A stretch of 64,000 nt of DNA from positions 17,659-81,658 of IMG/VR virus record IMGVR_UViG_3300021131_000003. One strand, written 5' to 3'. A program made the position numbers and the translations under genes. Shown here piece after piece: positions 9,523 to 18,149 of the stretch (positions are counted from its first letter, which is position 1; the number at the start of each line of letters is the position of its first letter). Under the pieces are notes generated by a model. The model did no database searches. It had not been told where the DNA came from and was given only the letters and a program-made list of their open reading frames with translations. Source of the stretch: a virus.

Positions 9523-10303
9523 GAAACAAATCTAGCAAGCTCAGCGGTAGAGGAATCTGCTCACCACATGCCTTGCATGGCTTCTTCACCTCCCCAAGGC
9601 GTGGGCCTGGGTTACGTTCAAGAATGTCATCTACTAGCTTTGTTCTATCTGCCATACCTAAGCTAAGAGCGGTAGGTGCTCCAATAGCTGGCTTATCTGC
9701 CAGTGATAGTAAGCAGCCTGCTAATAGCAAGGTATTAATCTCAGAGGCAGTCTTATCGGCGTTGTCCATAAGGCGCTTCTGCACTCGACCAACAGGAAGA
9801 GTAAGAACGGCTGTTCCCATCTTTGTCTCTACTGACCACTCGCGAGATGCTTGGTCATCTAAAGTTTTAACTGGAACATCCTCTGAAAGATTGATTGTAA
9901 TGTCCTGGTCTTGATTACAGTTAAAGCAACGACCTTGAAGCTCTAGCTCATCTCCAAATGTAATTGTTCTAATACCAATCAAGATGGCGTCCCTGTCTCC
10001 AGAGAGCAGACTGTCAAGGTCATCCTTACCAACCTCCTTGCCACCTAGACCTATTAATCCACGCTGTAGTAAAAGGTTTAGGGCTTTGGCTCGGCTACCT
10101 GCTTTAGAGATAGCTTCCTCATCTGCTCCATTTAACTCTCGTACTTCAGCAGTAGTTACTAAACCAGAGTCTGAAATAAATCCGCCAGGAAGTTTCACCT
10201 CTGGGTCGGAAGGGGCCCGAGATGTGATAACCACCTCGGGCTCTTCCATAGCCTGTTGCGCGTACTTTGATACAAGTTCTGCGTCAGTAATAATGTTACT
10301 CAT
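9515..10303 (-). CDS. Tail assembly chaperone / T4 gp26-like baseplate hub assembly protein
   Basis: 262 residues between tube and tape measure. Two CxxC pairs, CFNC near residue 130 and CKAC near 243, make a split zinc site typical of the T4 baseplate (gp26) family, which replaces lambda gpG in many myoviruses. The N-terminus is acidic and flexible; the middle (TITFGDELELQGRCFNC) is beta-rich. AGGAG precedes the ATG. The 3' end overlaps the +1 frame described separately, so it likely yields a short and an extended form. Confidence 0.8.
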   Translation of the reverse strand: MSNIITDAELVSKYAQQAMEEPEVVITSRAPSDPEVKLPGGFISDSGLVTTAEVRELNGADEEAISKAGSRAKALNLLLQRGLIGLGGKEVGKDDLDSLLSGDRDAILIGIRTITFGDELELQGRCFNCNQDQDITINLSEDVPVKTLDDQASREWSVETKMGTAVLTLPVGRVQKRLMDNADKTASEINTLLLAGCLLSLADKPAIGAPTALSLGMADRTKLVDDILERNPGPRLGEVKKPCKACGEQIPLPLSLLDLFRL

Positions 10304-10321
10304 TGTGCTCCTTTAGTTTAA

Positions 10322-10954
10322 TTAAGCTAAGCTGCGACCATCTGTTGGGTTGAAGGAGGTGTCAGTGAAGAACACTGATAGACCTTCATGTACCAAGCTC
10401 ATTGACTCAAACAGGATTGCTCCATCGTTAGCGTTTAAGTCGGTATAGCTTAGCTGAGTAATCCAAGCGTTACGGACGTCAAATCCCATGCGAGGCGTAT
10501 TAGCTGCCTGAGAGTTTGGGTGGTCCATAACATAGATTTTCATGTTAACGCGGAAGCCCTGCTTATTGGTAGCTCCAGCTTGGATACCGTCACCAGATAC
10601 GGCAGCAAACATGCCGCGCATCCAAGTAATGCCTTGGTCGTTTCCGTACAAGACACCACGTTGTAGTGAGATAGGTGTGAAGGTTGTCATTCCAGGGACC
10701 TGGTGAACAGTGGTGTTGTAGCCACCCTCACGGTATTGGATTGATTGGGTGGTGATATTCAATCCTGAGATTGAAGTAAAACCACCAAGGAAGCCTGTTG
10801 ACTTTCCAGTCGTAAGGCTTGGTACAGCACCAGACACTGTGGTTAGACGAGTGTCGAAGGTGTTATCTACTGCGGTGAACTCTACGTTAAACCGAAACGA
10901 GCGTAACGGGTCGGTTGCCAAAGTAGAGAACCGATTAAGCGATGTATCTGCCAT
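10322..10954 (-). CDS. Tail tube protein (gp19-like)
   Basis: 210 residues, typical tube size. It matches the T4 gp19/CIS tube family: the N-terminal DPLRSFRFNVEF, SISGLNITTQSIQYREGG and the C-terminal NAWITQLSYTDLNAND..LFESMSLVHEGL motif. It polymerises into the inner tube inside the sheath. It follows the sheath gene, and AGGAG precedes the start. Confidence 0.95.
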   Translation of the reverse strand: MADTSLNRFSTLATDPLRSFRFNVEFTAVDNTFDTRLTTVSGAVPSLTTGKSTGFLGGFTSISGLNITTQSIQYREGGYNTTVHQVPGMTTFTPISLQRGVLYGNDQGITWMRGMFAAVSGDGIQAGATNKQGFRVNMKIYVMDHPNSQAANTPRMGFDVRNAWITQLSYTDLNANDGAILFESMSLVHEGLSVFFTDTSFNPTDGRSLA

Positions 10955-10969
10955 TTTTTATTTTCTCCT

Positions 10970-12544
10970 TTACGCCACGGTAACGGTAATGCCACCGTTA
11001 AATTGACCGATTTTGATGATTACAAATTCAGCAGGGCGCTGTAAAGCTACGCCTACATCAATGTGTAGTTCACCATTATCGATGGATGCCTGTACGTTAT
11101 TTGTAGCATCACACTTAACGAAGTAAGCCTGTGCAGGTGTTGCACCAACAAGACCACCTTGTGACCAGAACTGTGTCAAGAAGGTAGAGAATGTTGCGTT
11201 AATGCGGCGCCACAAAGCTGGGTCATTTGGCTCAAAGATTGCAAACTGGCTGAGGTCCTTGAGAGCCTTCTCAAGATAGATAAGGGTACGACGAACTGGT
11301 ACATACTTATCTACATAACCTTGCTTGAGTGTGCGTGAGCCCATAACTACGATGCCTGTGCCAGGAACATACTTAATAGCGTTAACAGGAACACCTGCTG
11401 AGTTAAGGCTATCCAAGTCTGAGTTAGACAAAGACGGAACAGAGACCACGTTAGCTAAGCGAGCTTGAAGTCCAGCTGGCGCCTTAAATACTCCGCGAGA
11501 AGCATCAGTAGACGCATAGACTCCAATAACAGCTCCACCAGGAGCAACGGTCTTTACCGTATTTGAAGCAGAACCGACTGTTGATGTTGGGTCTGAGATA
11601 GAGATACGAGGGTAGTAGACCGCTCCATATGAACCAGTTGATGAGGTTCCATATGCAGAAGCTGTACTGATTGCTGTAGCTGCAGATGAGCTTGTGTCTC
11701 CGTCAATAACAACAAACACATCTCCTCGGCCTGAGGCGTAGGTAAGAGCGTTATTGATATTTGTAGAGTCTATGATACCAGGTAGGTTCAGAATCAAAGA
11801 CTGTTGGATAGTATCAAAGCTGCTAAGAGCTGTTGAGTACTGAGCAGTAGTCAATGTTAGAAGGCCATTTGCGCCACCAGCCAAAGCTGTTGGAGTTGGT
11901 ACATTGTTAGTAACAGTGCTGAGAGCTGGATTACGTGTTGCTCCAGTAGACGCGGCTCCTGCATCAGCTGCAAAGATGTATGAAGAGCTAGCGTTAATTA
12001 CTGTAGGTGCGTAACGAGCATCAGTAGCTGTCATAGAAATATCTGTGTAGCGCTCAACAATGTATGCTTCATTGTAAGTAGCAGGCATGTTGTAAGCCAC
12101 AAAGAGGTTAAAGTAACCAGTAACAGAAGAATCTGTAACGATTACGCTTGTGCTGTTACCCCATGCTCCAGCGTTAGTAGCGTTAAGGGTAAGTGTGTTT
12201 AGTGCAGTTCCTGAGGTACGGTCCTTCAAAGTAATAGCTGCTGTAGTAGCGTTGTTTGAAGGTGTTACGGTATCGCCAGAGTAAACTACACGACGGATAT
12301 AAGCCTGACGACCACCATTTGCAAAGAATAGATAAACAGCGATAGGCAGGTCATTTGAGTTTGCAGTATTCCATGTGCCATACAAAGTTGTGTATGCGCT
12401 CCATGAAGTTACAAGAGTAGGTACGGTTGGGCCACGGTCTGTAGGGCCTACAAAAGCCGCTACTGAATCCGAGTTAGGACCTACTGTGGGTTGAACGGGG
12501 TTTAGCGTTTCTTGAACGTAAACTCCAGGCCGTAGATATGCCAT
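10970..12544 (-). CDS. Tail sheath protein (gp18-like)
   Basis: 524 residues. It starts MAYLRPGVYVQETLNP, the hallmark of contractile sheath proteins, with AAFVGPTDRGPTVPTLVTSW next. The C-terminal domain contains SRTLKQGYVDKYVPVRRTLI and ...GLVGATPAQAYFVKCDATNN, VGVALQRPAEFVIIKIGQ, the conserved sheath core that contacts the tube. Strong AGGAGA ribosome site. Confidence 0.97.
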   Translation of the reverse strand: MAYLRPGVYVQETLNPVQPTVGPNSDSVAAFVGPTDRGPTVPTLVTSWSAYTTLYGTWNTANSNDLPIAVYLFFANGGRQAYIRRVVYSGDTVTPSNNATTAAITLKDRTSGTALNTLTLNATNAGAWGNSTSVIVTDSSVTGYFNLFVAYNMPATYNEAYIVERYTDISMTATDARYAPTVINASSSYIFAADAGAASTGATRNPALSTVTNNVPTPTALAGGANGLLTLTTAQYSTALSSFDTIQQSLILNLPGIIDSTNINNALTYASGRGDVFVVIDGDTSSSAATAISTASAYGTSSTGSYGAVYYPRISISDPTSTVGSASNTVKTVAPGGAVIGVYASTDASRGVFKAPAGLQARLANVVSVPSLSNSDLDSLNSAGVPVNAIKYVPGTGIVVMGSRTLKQGYVDKYVPVRRTLIYLEKALKDLSQFAIFEPNDPALWRRINATFSTFLTQFWSQGGLVGATPAQAYFVKCDATNNVQASIDNGELHIDVGVALQRPAEFVIIKIGQFNGGITVTVA

Positions 12545-12582
12545 TAGTTAGTCTCCTTTAGGTTTGACGGAATTTCCATGTG

Positions 12583-13209
12583 TTATGCCCAAACGTATCC
12601 AGTAGGTGGGGTCCCAATTTTGTCCAGATACACTGTCTGTACTGCCTTGCCTGCAACAGCGTTTGCCACTGTAGGTGACATCTCGCTTACTACACGCACA
12701 GACAATATGTTTCTAAAGGTACGGCGGTTGCCCGTCTCACCTTCAACAGCGTCTCTTTTCACAAATCCATCTAAGAACATAGAGCGATAACCTGTCTCAG
12801 TACCAAGTTGGTTTGGGACAGCTAGCTTTCCGAACTTAGCTGGAAACTTATTGAAGAGCTGAAACATCAAAGCTCTATCATGGCGCGGGTGTCTCGAGTG
12901 GGTTGTAATCTGATAGACAAGGTCATAGGCCACAGGAGCGTCATAGGCGTAAGTAATTCCTGAGGCTGGTGCGATTGTGCCGTTGTAATCAACATCAGTA
13001 ATAACGCCAGAGGTTTGACGGTCACGAGTAGCAACGATATCGATAAGGTCGATAGTTACATATGGGAAGCTTTGGTCACGAACTTCAATATCTGGATAGC
13101 CAAACCAAACCTGCACTGGGCGGGTTGCGTTCTTATTATCAGATACGGTCATACCCTGACACAAGGACTTAAGCGCTTGGTCCTCAGCAATGATAAATGG
13201 ATTACCCAT
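12583..13209 (-). CDS. Putative tail terminator protein
   Basis: 208 residues. A short alpha/beta protein with VRDQSFPYVTIDLIDIVATRD near the N-terminus and a YDLVYQITTHSRHPRHDRALM strand-helix, features shared with terminators that cap tube and sheath (gp15/gp3-like). It lies directly upstream of the sheath gene, the usual terminator position. Family assignment is by order and pattern, not clear homology. Confidence 0.55.
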   Translation of the reverse strand: MGNPFIIAEDQALKSLCQGMTVSDNKNATRPVQVWFGYPDIEVRDQSFPYVTIDLIDIVATRDRQTSGVITDVDYNGTIAPASGITYAYDAPVAYDLVYQITTHSRHPRHDRALMFQLFNKFPAKFGKLAVPNQLGTETGYRSMFLDGFVKRDAVEGETGNRRTFRNILSVRVVSEMSPTVANAVAGKAVQTVYLDKIGTPPTGYVWA

Positions 13210-13544
13210 TAGAACACATCCTCATACTGCATCAGTAAGTCAAAGGTCTCATTGGCTAGCATCTCTTTTACATACGCATCCGCGCGGTAGCTAAAGCTTC
13301 TAAGTACAGACTTTGGGGGCTGTCCGATTACCCCATACTCAAGGCCGAAGACCGTATCCTCAAGCTCGTCAGGGTATTGAATTACTAGAGAGCCTTCTAC
13401 ATAGCCAAGTGATAGCTGCGAGGCAATCTCTGTAGGCCAGCCGCTAGCTTCAGCTTCAAACTTAAGCTTATCCTCTAGCTCTGGGATTAAATAATATGCG
13501 GCGTCTGACGCCAAGGTCTCTATCTCTTTATTTGCTTCGTACAT
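13209..13544 (-). CDS. Putative neck / head-completion protein
   Basis: 111 residues from the ATG at 13544; a TTG further upstream (13562) lacks a ribosome site. The sequence has alternating helices and aromatic strands (ASDAAYYLIPELEDKL; FSYRADAYVKEMLANETF). Its stop overlaps the terminator gene start (TAATG) and its start lies inside the preceding 50-residue gene. Small proteins in this place often join head to tail; function not proven. Confidence 0.5.
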   Translation of the reverse strand: MYEANKEIETLASDAAYYLIPELEDKLKFEAEASGWPTEIASQLSLGYVEGSLVIQYPDELEDTVFGLEYGVIGQPPKSVLRSFSYRADAYVKEMLANETFDLLMQYEDVF

Positions 13545-13680
13545 TCTTAACCACTTTGCCAAGTACGTACGCTGCGCCCATGCCTACAACCAGTTTGTTC
13601 TTGTCCTCAGACGACGGAAGATGGTTTGCAATCTCTTGCGCAAACGCTACTTCATCTGGTCTGTCTATGTACTTAGACAT
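13528..13680 (-). CDS. Small conserved-looking protein, 50 aa, function unknown
   Basis: A good AGGAGA site sits 5 bases before the ATG. It reads MSKYIDRPDEVAFAQEIANH and ends with a hydrophobic then basic tail (VVGMGAAYVLGKVVKN). It overlaps the following gene by 17 nt in another frame. It is the first gene after the spacer with a strong terminator, so it may open the tail transcription unit. Confidence 0.6.
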   Translation of the reverse strand: MSKYIDRPDEVAFAQEIANHLPSSEDKNKLVVGMGAAYVLGKVVKNVRSK

Positions 13681-13765
13681 GGCAATCTCCTAAGGAGTTG
13701 GGCAACATACTTAGCATGGGTCAAGCTTTAGTTCCCGCATGGAACTACTTTAAGGATAAAGCAAA

Positions 13766-13785
13766 AGGCCCCCTTTCGGGGGCCT
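13766..13785 (-). terminator. Intrinsic terminator after the small Lys-rich genes
   Basis: Stem AGGCCCCC / GGGGGCCT with loop TTTC (8 bp). On the minus strand it is followed by TTTTGCTTT. It lies just after the stop of the Lys-rich gene ending at 13791. A second, weaker stem AGTTCC/GGAACT lies at 13730-13746 in the same spacer. Confidence 0.8.
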
Positions 13786-13790
13786 AACGC

Positions 13791-13982
13791 TTACTTCTTT
13801 TTGACCTTCTTGGCCAAAGCTTTATCCATCTTGTCATCTTCTTTACGAGATGGCTTCTTCTTATCCATCTTCTTGTCAGCCTTTTCAAAAGCTGCTTTTT
13901 GCTTTGGGGTCATGCCCTTTTCAAGCTTTGCATCCTGTTTCTTATCAGCCTTCTTCTTGGCTGCTTCGTTGTGATGAGACAT
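13791..13982 (-). CDS. Lys-rich small protein, 63 aa
   Basis: Highly charged (about one third Lys, many Asp/Glu/Ala), reading as one amphipathic or disordered basic chain: AAKKKADKKQDAKLEKG, ending LAKKVKKK. There are no hydrophobic segments or cysteines. It overlaps the preceding Cys-rich mini-gene by one base (TAATG). A nucleic-acid-binding role is conceivable but unproven. Confidence 0.7.
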   Translation of the reverse strand: MSHHNEAAKKKADKKQDAKLEKGMTPKQKAAFEKADKKMDKKKPSRKEDDKMDKALAKKVKKK

Positions 13983-14107
13983 TACTTCTTCTTTCCCATC
14001 TTCTTCATAGCTGCCTTTGGCATTGCAGACTTCTTAGAATCTGCCTTCTTACCTTTGCCATATCCTGGCTCGCCTTTTTTCTTACCGCATCCGCATGCCA
14101 TGCACAT
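13982..14107 (-). CDS. MCxxCGCG-KKK mini-protein, 41 aa
   Basis: It begins MCMACGCGKKKGEPGYGKGK, a compact Cys cluster followed by a Lys-rich tail (KAAMKKMGKKK). A second gene at 55626-55772 has the same plan (MCATCGCMGKKK). The Cys triad could bind metal. It is coupled to the next gene by TAATG. It is too short for standard length cut-offs but lies cleanly between neighbours. Confidence 0.65.
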   Translation of the reverse strand: MCMACGCGKKKGEPGYGKGKKADSKKSAMPKAAMKKMGKKK

Positions 14108-14109
14108 AA

Positions 14110-14517
14110 TTATTCGTCTCCGTTTTCGAAGTCTTCTACAAGCTCTTCGATATCTTCGATGAGCTCTTCAATAATATCATCATCAGCATCTGCTGAATCA
14201 TCTGCTGCTGGAGCATCTGCAGCAGGTGCTGCGTCGGCTGCTGGAGCATCAGCTACTGGTGCAGCTGGCTCAGCTGGTGCTTCTGCAGGAGCAGCTGGAG
14301 CTGCATCCGCTACAGGAGCAGTTGCATCAGTTGCAGGGGCTGGTGTTGCATCTGCAACAGGGGCTGCAGGTGCAGCTACTGGTGCGGCATCTGCGGCTGG
14401 AGCGGCAGGTGCGTCGGTTGTTGCAGGCGCTGTTGCGTCTGCTGCTGGTGCGGCTACTGGAGCAGCATCAGCCGCGGGTGCTGTTGCATCCGCTACTGGG
14501 GTTGTCTCATCGGTCAT
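14110..14517 (-). CDS. Ala/Pro-rich repeat protein with acidic tail, 135 aa
   Basis: Residues ~5-105 are tandem variants of APAADA / PVADA, with almost only Ala, Pro, Asp, Val and Thr. The last ~30 residues are strongly acidic (DDIIEELIEDIEELVEDF). It is probably an extended linker-like chain; no fold or family recognised. AAGGAA precedes the ATG. It is transcribed with the Lys-rich basic genes, and the opposite charges make an interaction conceivable (inference). Confidence 0.7.
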   Translation of the reverse strand: MTDETTPVADATAPAADAAPVAAPAADATAPATTDAPAAPAADAAPVAAPAAPVADATPAPATDATAPVADAAPAAPAEAPAEPAAPVADAPAADAAPAADAPAADDSADADDDIIEELIEDIEELVEDFENGDE

Positions 14518-14558
14518 AATGGTTCCTTTGCAAAGAGGGGGTTTAGTAAAAGGGTATC

Positions 14559-14699
14559 TTACTTCTTACCTTTTTGGGCCTTCTTCTTGACTTTCTTTGG
14601 AAGCTTAGCTCCCTTGGGAGTGTGCTCCTCCCATTGGCGGGCCATCTCAGGATGGGTAGCCCACATCCACTTTTCTTGCTGCTTGGACTTAAAAGGCAT
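14559..14699 (-). CDS. Small conserved phage protein (SKxQxKWMxAxHPEMAxxW), 46 aa
   Basis: It reads MPFKSKQQEKWMWATHPEMA, then RQWEEHTPKG and a Lys-rich tail. This pattern recurs in small phage proteins of unknown function from many phages infecting aquatic and actinobacterial hosts. No ribosome site stands out. The stop of the downstream gene in transcription order lies 42 nt away. Confidence 0.68.
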   Translation of the reverse strand: MPFKSKQQEKWMWATHPEMARQWEEHTPKGAKLPKKVKKKAQKGKK

Positions 14700-14700
14700 T

Positions 14701-14982
14701 TTAGACCTGTGAGTAGAGAACCGAAACTGCGTTAGCGGCTGTGCCTGCGGCTGAGATAGCGTAGATAGTGTCGTTAGCGCGAAGCCAGATTTGGAAGGTA
14801 GTTCCGTTAGCTACGGTGTGGCCCTTGTTAGCTCCAGAGGTTGAAATAGAAGAGTCGCCTACATAGATGGCGGCTGTGTCATTATTTTGGATAGATACCG
14901 CTGTGTATTCTGTTATTGCGTCTAGAGTAGTTAACGCGGTAGGCGTAGTCGCCACCGTCTTATTAAGATGTACAACTGCCAT
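14701..14982 (-). CDS. Small beta-rich virion-type protein, 93 aa
   Basis: Sequence such as TEYTAVSIQNNDTAAIYVGD and GTTFQIWLRANDTIYAIS resembles small beta-sandwich phage accessory proteins. No catalytic motif. It sits between the connector-like gene and the small basic genes. Possibly a decoration or fibre-accessory protein; uncertain. Confidence 0.6.
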   Translation of the reverse strand: MAVVHLNKTVATTPTALTTLDAITEYTAVSIQNNDTAAIYVGDSSISTSGANKGHTVANGTTFQIWLRANDTIYAISAAGTAANAVSVLYSQV

Positions 14983-14991
14983 GGTATCTCC

Positions 14992-15510
14992 TTAGTTGGC
15001 GTAGCTAGAAAATTGAGGGTCATTGACCATTTCATCAGGCATAACCTGCTGGCAATCAACGCTCAATAATGTGAAGTTCTCTCCAATGATACCAACCTGC
15101 TGGGCATCAAATGGGCGCCAAACCTCACCCTTCCAAACAATACGGCTGCGGTCTTGGTAGTCAGGGTTATCCATAACACCTGGCGCAATCGCGTTAATAT
15201 CATTTGCATTAAGGGTTAGATGTAACTGGTCAGCATTGTAGAAACCAGCTTCAGATACCTTAGATGTACCCTGCTTAATTACTGCTCTTACTACAGCAAT
15301 TTGGAAAGGTCCGCGCCATTCACGACCGCCATGTACTGATGGAACGTAACCCGTATCGTAAATTGGGTCGAGAACAGTATCGGTGGGGTCGTATATATAC
15401 CAGAGGGCGTGGGTGCCTACTGGACTCTTCAAGTCAGAGTCAATACCTACAAAGATATCTTTCTGCTCAAAGTCGGCGTCAAACCTACCGCCAGGGTTAT
15501 AGGCTTTCAT
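14992..15510 (-). CDS. Putative virion connector/neck protein, 172 aa
   Basis: Not recognised with certainty. It has beta-rich segments (KDIFVGIDSDLKSPVGTHALWY, ...EWRGPFQIAVVRAVIK) and an OB-like stretch WKGEVWRPFDAQQVGIIGEN, the latter reminiscent of head-completion proteins that carry a 'G.vw.p.....G....' strand pair. The start overlaps the preceding helical gene by one base. Confidence 0.55.
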   Translation of the reverse strand: MKAYNPGGRFDADFEQKDIFVGIDSDLKSPVGTHALWYIYDPTDTVLDPIYDTGYVPSVHGGREWRGPFQIAVVRAVIKQGTSKVSEAGFYNADQLHLTLNANDINAIAPGVMDNPDYQDRSRIVWKGEVWRPFDAQQVGIIGENFTLLSVDCQQVMPDEMVNDPQFSSYAN

Positions 15511-15746
15511 TAGCCAAGCATTGCAGCAATCTCATCAGCTGTCAGACCAAGCTTTGCTAGCTTATCTGTAGCTGAAGCTTTTGCAGCAGCTTTGGCTTCA
15601 GCTTCTGCAGCATCTGCTGCTCTTTTAGCTGCAGTATCAGCAGCTTGAGCTTCCATAGCAGCTAGTTCTTCGGCTGTCATATCGCGAGTAACGGCTTCTC
15701 CTGTAGAGCAGTCCACTTCTACGATTTGAGGTACTGTGGTTGTCAT
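15510..15746 (-). CDS. Small Ala/Glu-rich coiled-coil protein, 78 aa
   Basis: It opens with a short beta segment (TVPQIVEVDCSTGEAVTRDM) and continues as one long Ala-rich helix (EELAAMEAQAADTAAKRAAD...), ending LGLTADEIAAMLG. No enzymatic motif. It is a likely assembly or accessory protein, coupled to the next gene by TAATG. Confidence 0.6.
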   Translation of the reverse strand: MTTTVPQIVEVDCSTGEAVTRDMTAEELAAMEAQAADTAAKRAADAAEAEAKAAAKASATDKLAKLGLTADEIAAMLG

Positions 15747-15761
15747 TATGTTTCTCCTTAG

Positions 15762-16283
15762 TTATGAGTTTTTAATTCCGTACACTGTAAAGCTTGAGTA
15801 CTGAGCAAAGTTCTGCCCTTGTGTTGCTGAGTCAAACATGATACTAGTTATGGCTGCTGTATTAGTCCACAACTCTGAAACTAACGAGGTACTTGCGGTA
15901 GTAGTTGCTGCTTCAAGCGCAGAATCAGCAAGAATATGTTTAGACGTAGTTGTGCTTGAATAGTTACTTATATGTATTTTATAAGTAGTAAACGAGTTAG
16001 TTGCGGCAGTAGTTCCCCCAGATGCCATGGAGCCAAAAGCTCTATATGTGCTTGTGCTTTGGTTAATAGCTGTGCCAGTGCTTAAAACCATCAGATTAGA
16101 TATATTAGCCTGACTACCATTAAAGTAAAGACCCAAAGTATCGTACGTGCCTGCGGTACCCCGCACCGAAACAAGAATATATAAGTCTTGATAGGCTTGG
16201 GATAGAGAGCTAAATGTTATATTGTTTGCAGTGCCGCTAGCTGGCACCACATAGCTTCCTAGTTTAGTTATTGTATTTGCCAT
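15762..16283 (-). CDS. Tandem-array surface protein A (one domain), 173 aa
   Basis: First of a run of related beta proteins. Shared marks are NITFSSLSQAYQDLYILVSV near residue 22, a central NYSS..K segment, ELWTNTAAITSI near residue 140 and a C-terminus FTVYGI. The size (about 170 residues) and Ser/Thr/Asn-rich strands suit a jelly-roll or lectin-like domain on fibres or head. Family name not known to me. Confidence 0.65.
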   Translation of the reverse strand: MANTITKLGSYVVPASGTANNITFSSLSQAYQDLYILVSVRGTAGTYDTLGLYFNGSQANISNLMVLSTGTAINQSTSTYRAFGSMASGGTTAATNSFTTYKIHISNYSSTTTSKHILADSALEAATTTASTSLVSELWTNTAAITSIMFDSATQGQNFAQYSSFTVYGIKNS

Positions 16284-16284
16284 T

Positions 16285-16800
16285 TTATGCCGCCGCTATT
16301 CCGTATAGAGTGAAAGTAGACCCAGCAGCAAAGTTCTGGGTAATAGCCGTTAAATCAATTCTGTTAATTGCTGCTGTAGAGCGCCACATCTGTACCTCAA
16401 GTTTATTTGAGCTTTGCCCATTAGCTGCTCGCTCTAAATACGTTTTATAAATGTTCTGGTTAGCATAATTTAAAAAGTAAAACTTAAAAGTAGATAGTGT
16501 AGTAGCACCATATATACCAAAGTTATAAGTGGCGTACATAGGACCTGTTTGATTGTAGCTGTGGGCACTTGAAGTAGTAGAGCCGCTTGTTCCTAAGTTT
16601 GTATAAGAGTAGTTAGAGCCAGTATCGGAGTTAATTTGTATTTTCATGTCAGACACAGTTGATACAGTGCTGGCGTTAAAAACTCCTATATTTAATTCTA
16701 AATCTGTGTAGGTAGCAGGTATAGAAGAAAAAGTAACTGTTCCTGTAGAGCTACCTAAAGTGTAAGTAGCTATTGGGGTGTAAGTTGATTGAGCAGCCAT
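16285..16800 (-). CDS. Tandem-array surface protein B (one domain), 171 aa
   Basis: Same domain plan as its neighbours: VTFSSIPATYTDLELNIGVF, FLNYANQNIYKTYLERA, QMWRSTAAINRIDL and the end FTLYGIAAA. Strongly diverged in the surface-loop regions between these anchors. It is one base from the next gene. Confidence 0.65.
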   Translation of the reverse strand: MAAQSTYTPIATYTLGSSTGTVTFSSIPATYTDLELNIGVFNASTVSTVSDMKIQINSDTGSNYSYTNLGTSGSTTSSAHSYNQTGPMYATYNFGIYGATTLSTFKFYFLNYANQNIYKTYLERAANGQSSNKLEVQMWRSTAAINRIDLTAITQNFAAGSTFTLYGIAAA

Positions 16801-16808
16801 AGTATCTC

Positions 16809-18149
16809 CTAAGACAATCCGTATAAAGCAAAGTGAGAATATTGAACAAAGTTACCAGCTGAAGGGTTTAATGTTATAGTTGTTATAGGAGAAAAACTAG
16901 TCCACATAGATGAACTTAAAGCAACTGTTTCATTATTTGTGCTTACTGAAGAGTTGTTTGAATCAAAACCAGATATAGACTCAGCCACTTTCCATTTATA
17001 AGGGCTAGTGTAATCTAAAATATCTGCAATAGTTATTCCAAACATATTAGCGTACGAACCGTTGCCCGCCCCGTTTAGCCCAATGTGGGTGTACGTGGCA
17101 GCATAGTTATTAGTTGCGCTGACAGCAGACCCGTTAGCATACATACCATGCCAGCTATAGTTAGCTGACGCGTCTCCGTTATAATTTAAGTTTACATCTT
17201 GAGAGTTTGTAGAGCTTGTTAAACAAAAAGCTCTAAGTTGTAAATGTGTATAGTTTTGTGGAATGTTATAAAATGTAATGCTAGATACTGGCGTTGATAC
17301 AACAGTAGTCGCTATGCTGGAAAAACTATTAGCTCCAGTTATTGGGTTAGACACAGACGACGTTCCAGTGCCTTGAGAGTTAATTGCTTTAGCTGTAAAG
17401 GTAGTTGCTGACCCTAAAGTTAATGGCGCAACAATAGGACTTGCTGACCCGTATGATGTGTTGTTATTGTTATCAGTAACCGCATAAACAGCAGCTTGGT
17501 CACCTGCTGTAGGTGTAAACGCAATCGAAGCAAAGCCGCCCTGGTCTGTAACAGATGTTAATGTGGGGGCTGCGGGAGGCAACGAAGCGTATTGTTCTGT
17601 AACACCATATAACGTAAACACACTATATTGAACGTATGTAGTAGTTAAGTTAGCTGTATCAGGAGTTAGAGTAATAGAGGTTATAGGCGCAGTGCTTAAA
17701 TAGGAAGACGCAGCTGTCAAGATAATGTTTGCAACAGCATTGTTTTCTGCAGTACCGTCTACAATTAATTGTTTGTAGTTTCCAGACGTGTAATTTGGAA
17801 TATACATTTCAGTATTGCTAAAAATGTTAGCACTACTTCCAGCATTAGGTATATAAACAATTCCGTTATTTCCAGCGTTATACGCATTTGCAACTCCTTG
17901 CGTAATGTTTACCGTTGTAGGGGAGTTTGTAGCTTCCCACATAATAGTTCTTGAAGGAAAAAGCGTAGTGGTATTTCCATTAAAAGTAACTTGAGTATCT
18001 GAGAATGTTCCGCCACCAGTTAAAGAGTCTCTTGCAGATACCTTTAATACTAAGTCAGTGTAGGTCTGAGGTATGTTGCTAAACGTTACGCTAGACACTC
18101 CGCCAGCTCCCACTGTGTAAGTGGCGATTGGCTGCATAAAGATAGTCAT
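16809..18149 (-). CDS. Tandem-array surface protein C (two domains plus FN3-like linker), 446 aa
   Basis: Two copies of the array domain, at residues ~8-185 and ~270-446, each with VTFSNIPQTYTDLVLKVSAR- or ITFYNIPQNYTHLQLRAF-type anchors and ending FTLYGV or FALYGLS. Between them lies an FN3-like region (PTLTSVTDQGGFASIAFTPT). It looks like a fusion of two array members. The 18149 ATG is used; a later ATG at 18137 has no ribosome site. Confidence 0.65.
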   Translation of the reverse strand: MTIFMQPIATYTVGAGGVSSVTFSNIPQTYTDLVLKVSARDSLTGGGTFSDTQVTFNGNTTTLFPSRTIMWEATNSPTTVNITQGVANAYNAGNNGIVYIPNAGSSANIFSNTEMYIPNYTSGNYKQLIVDGTAENNAVANIILTAASSYLSTAPITSITLTPDTANLTTTYVQYSVFTLYGVTEQYASLPPAAPTLTSVTDQGGFASIAFTPTAGDQAAVYAVTDNNNNTSYGSASPIVAPLTLGSATTFTAKAINSQGTGTSSVSNPITGANSFSSIATTVVSTPVSSITFYNIPQNYTHLQLRAFCLTSSTNSQDVNLNYNGDASANYSWHGMYANGSAVSATNNYAATYTHIGLNGAGNGSYANMFGITIADILDYTSPYKWKVAESISGFDSNNSSVSTNNETVALSSSMWTSFSPITTITLNPSAGNFVQYSHFALYGLS

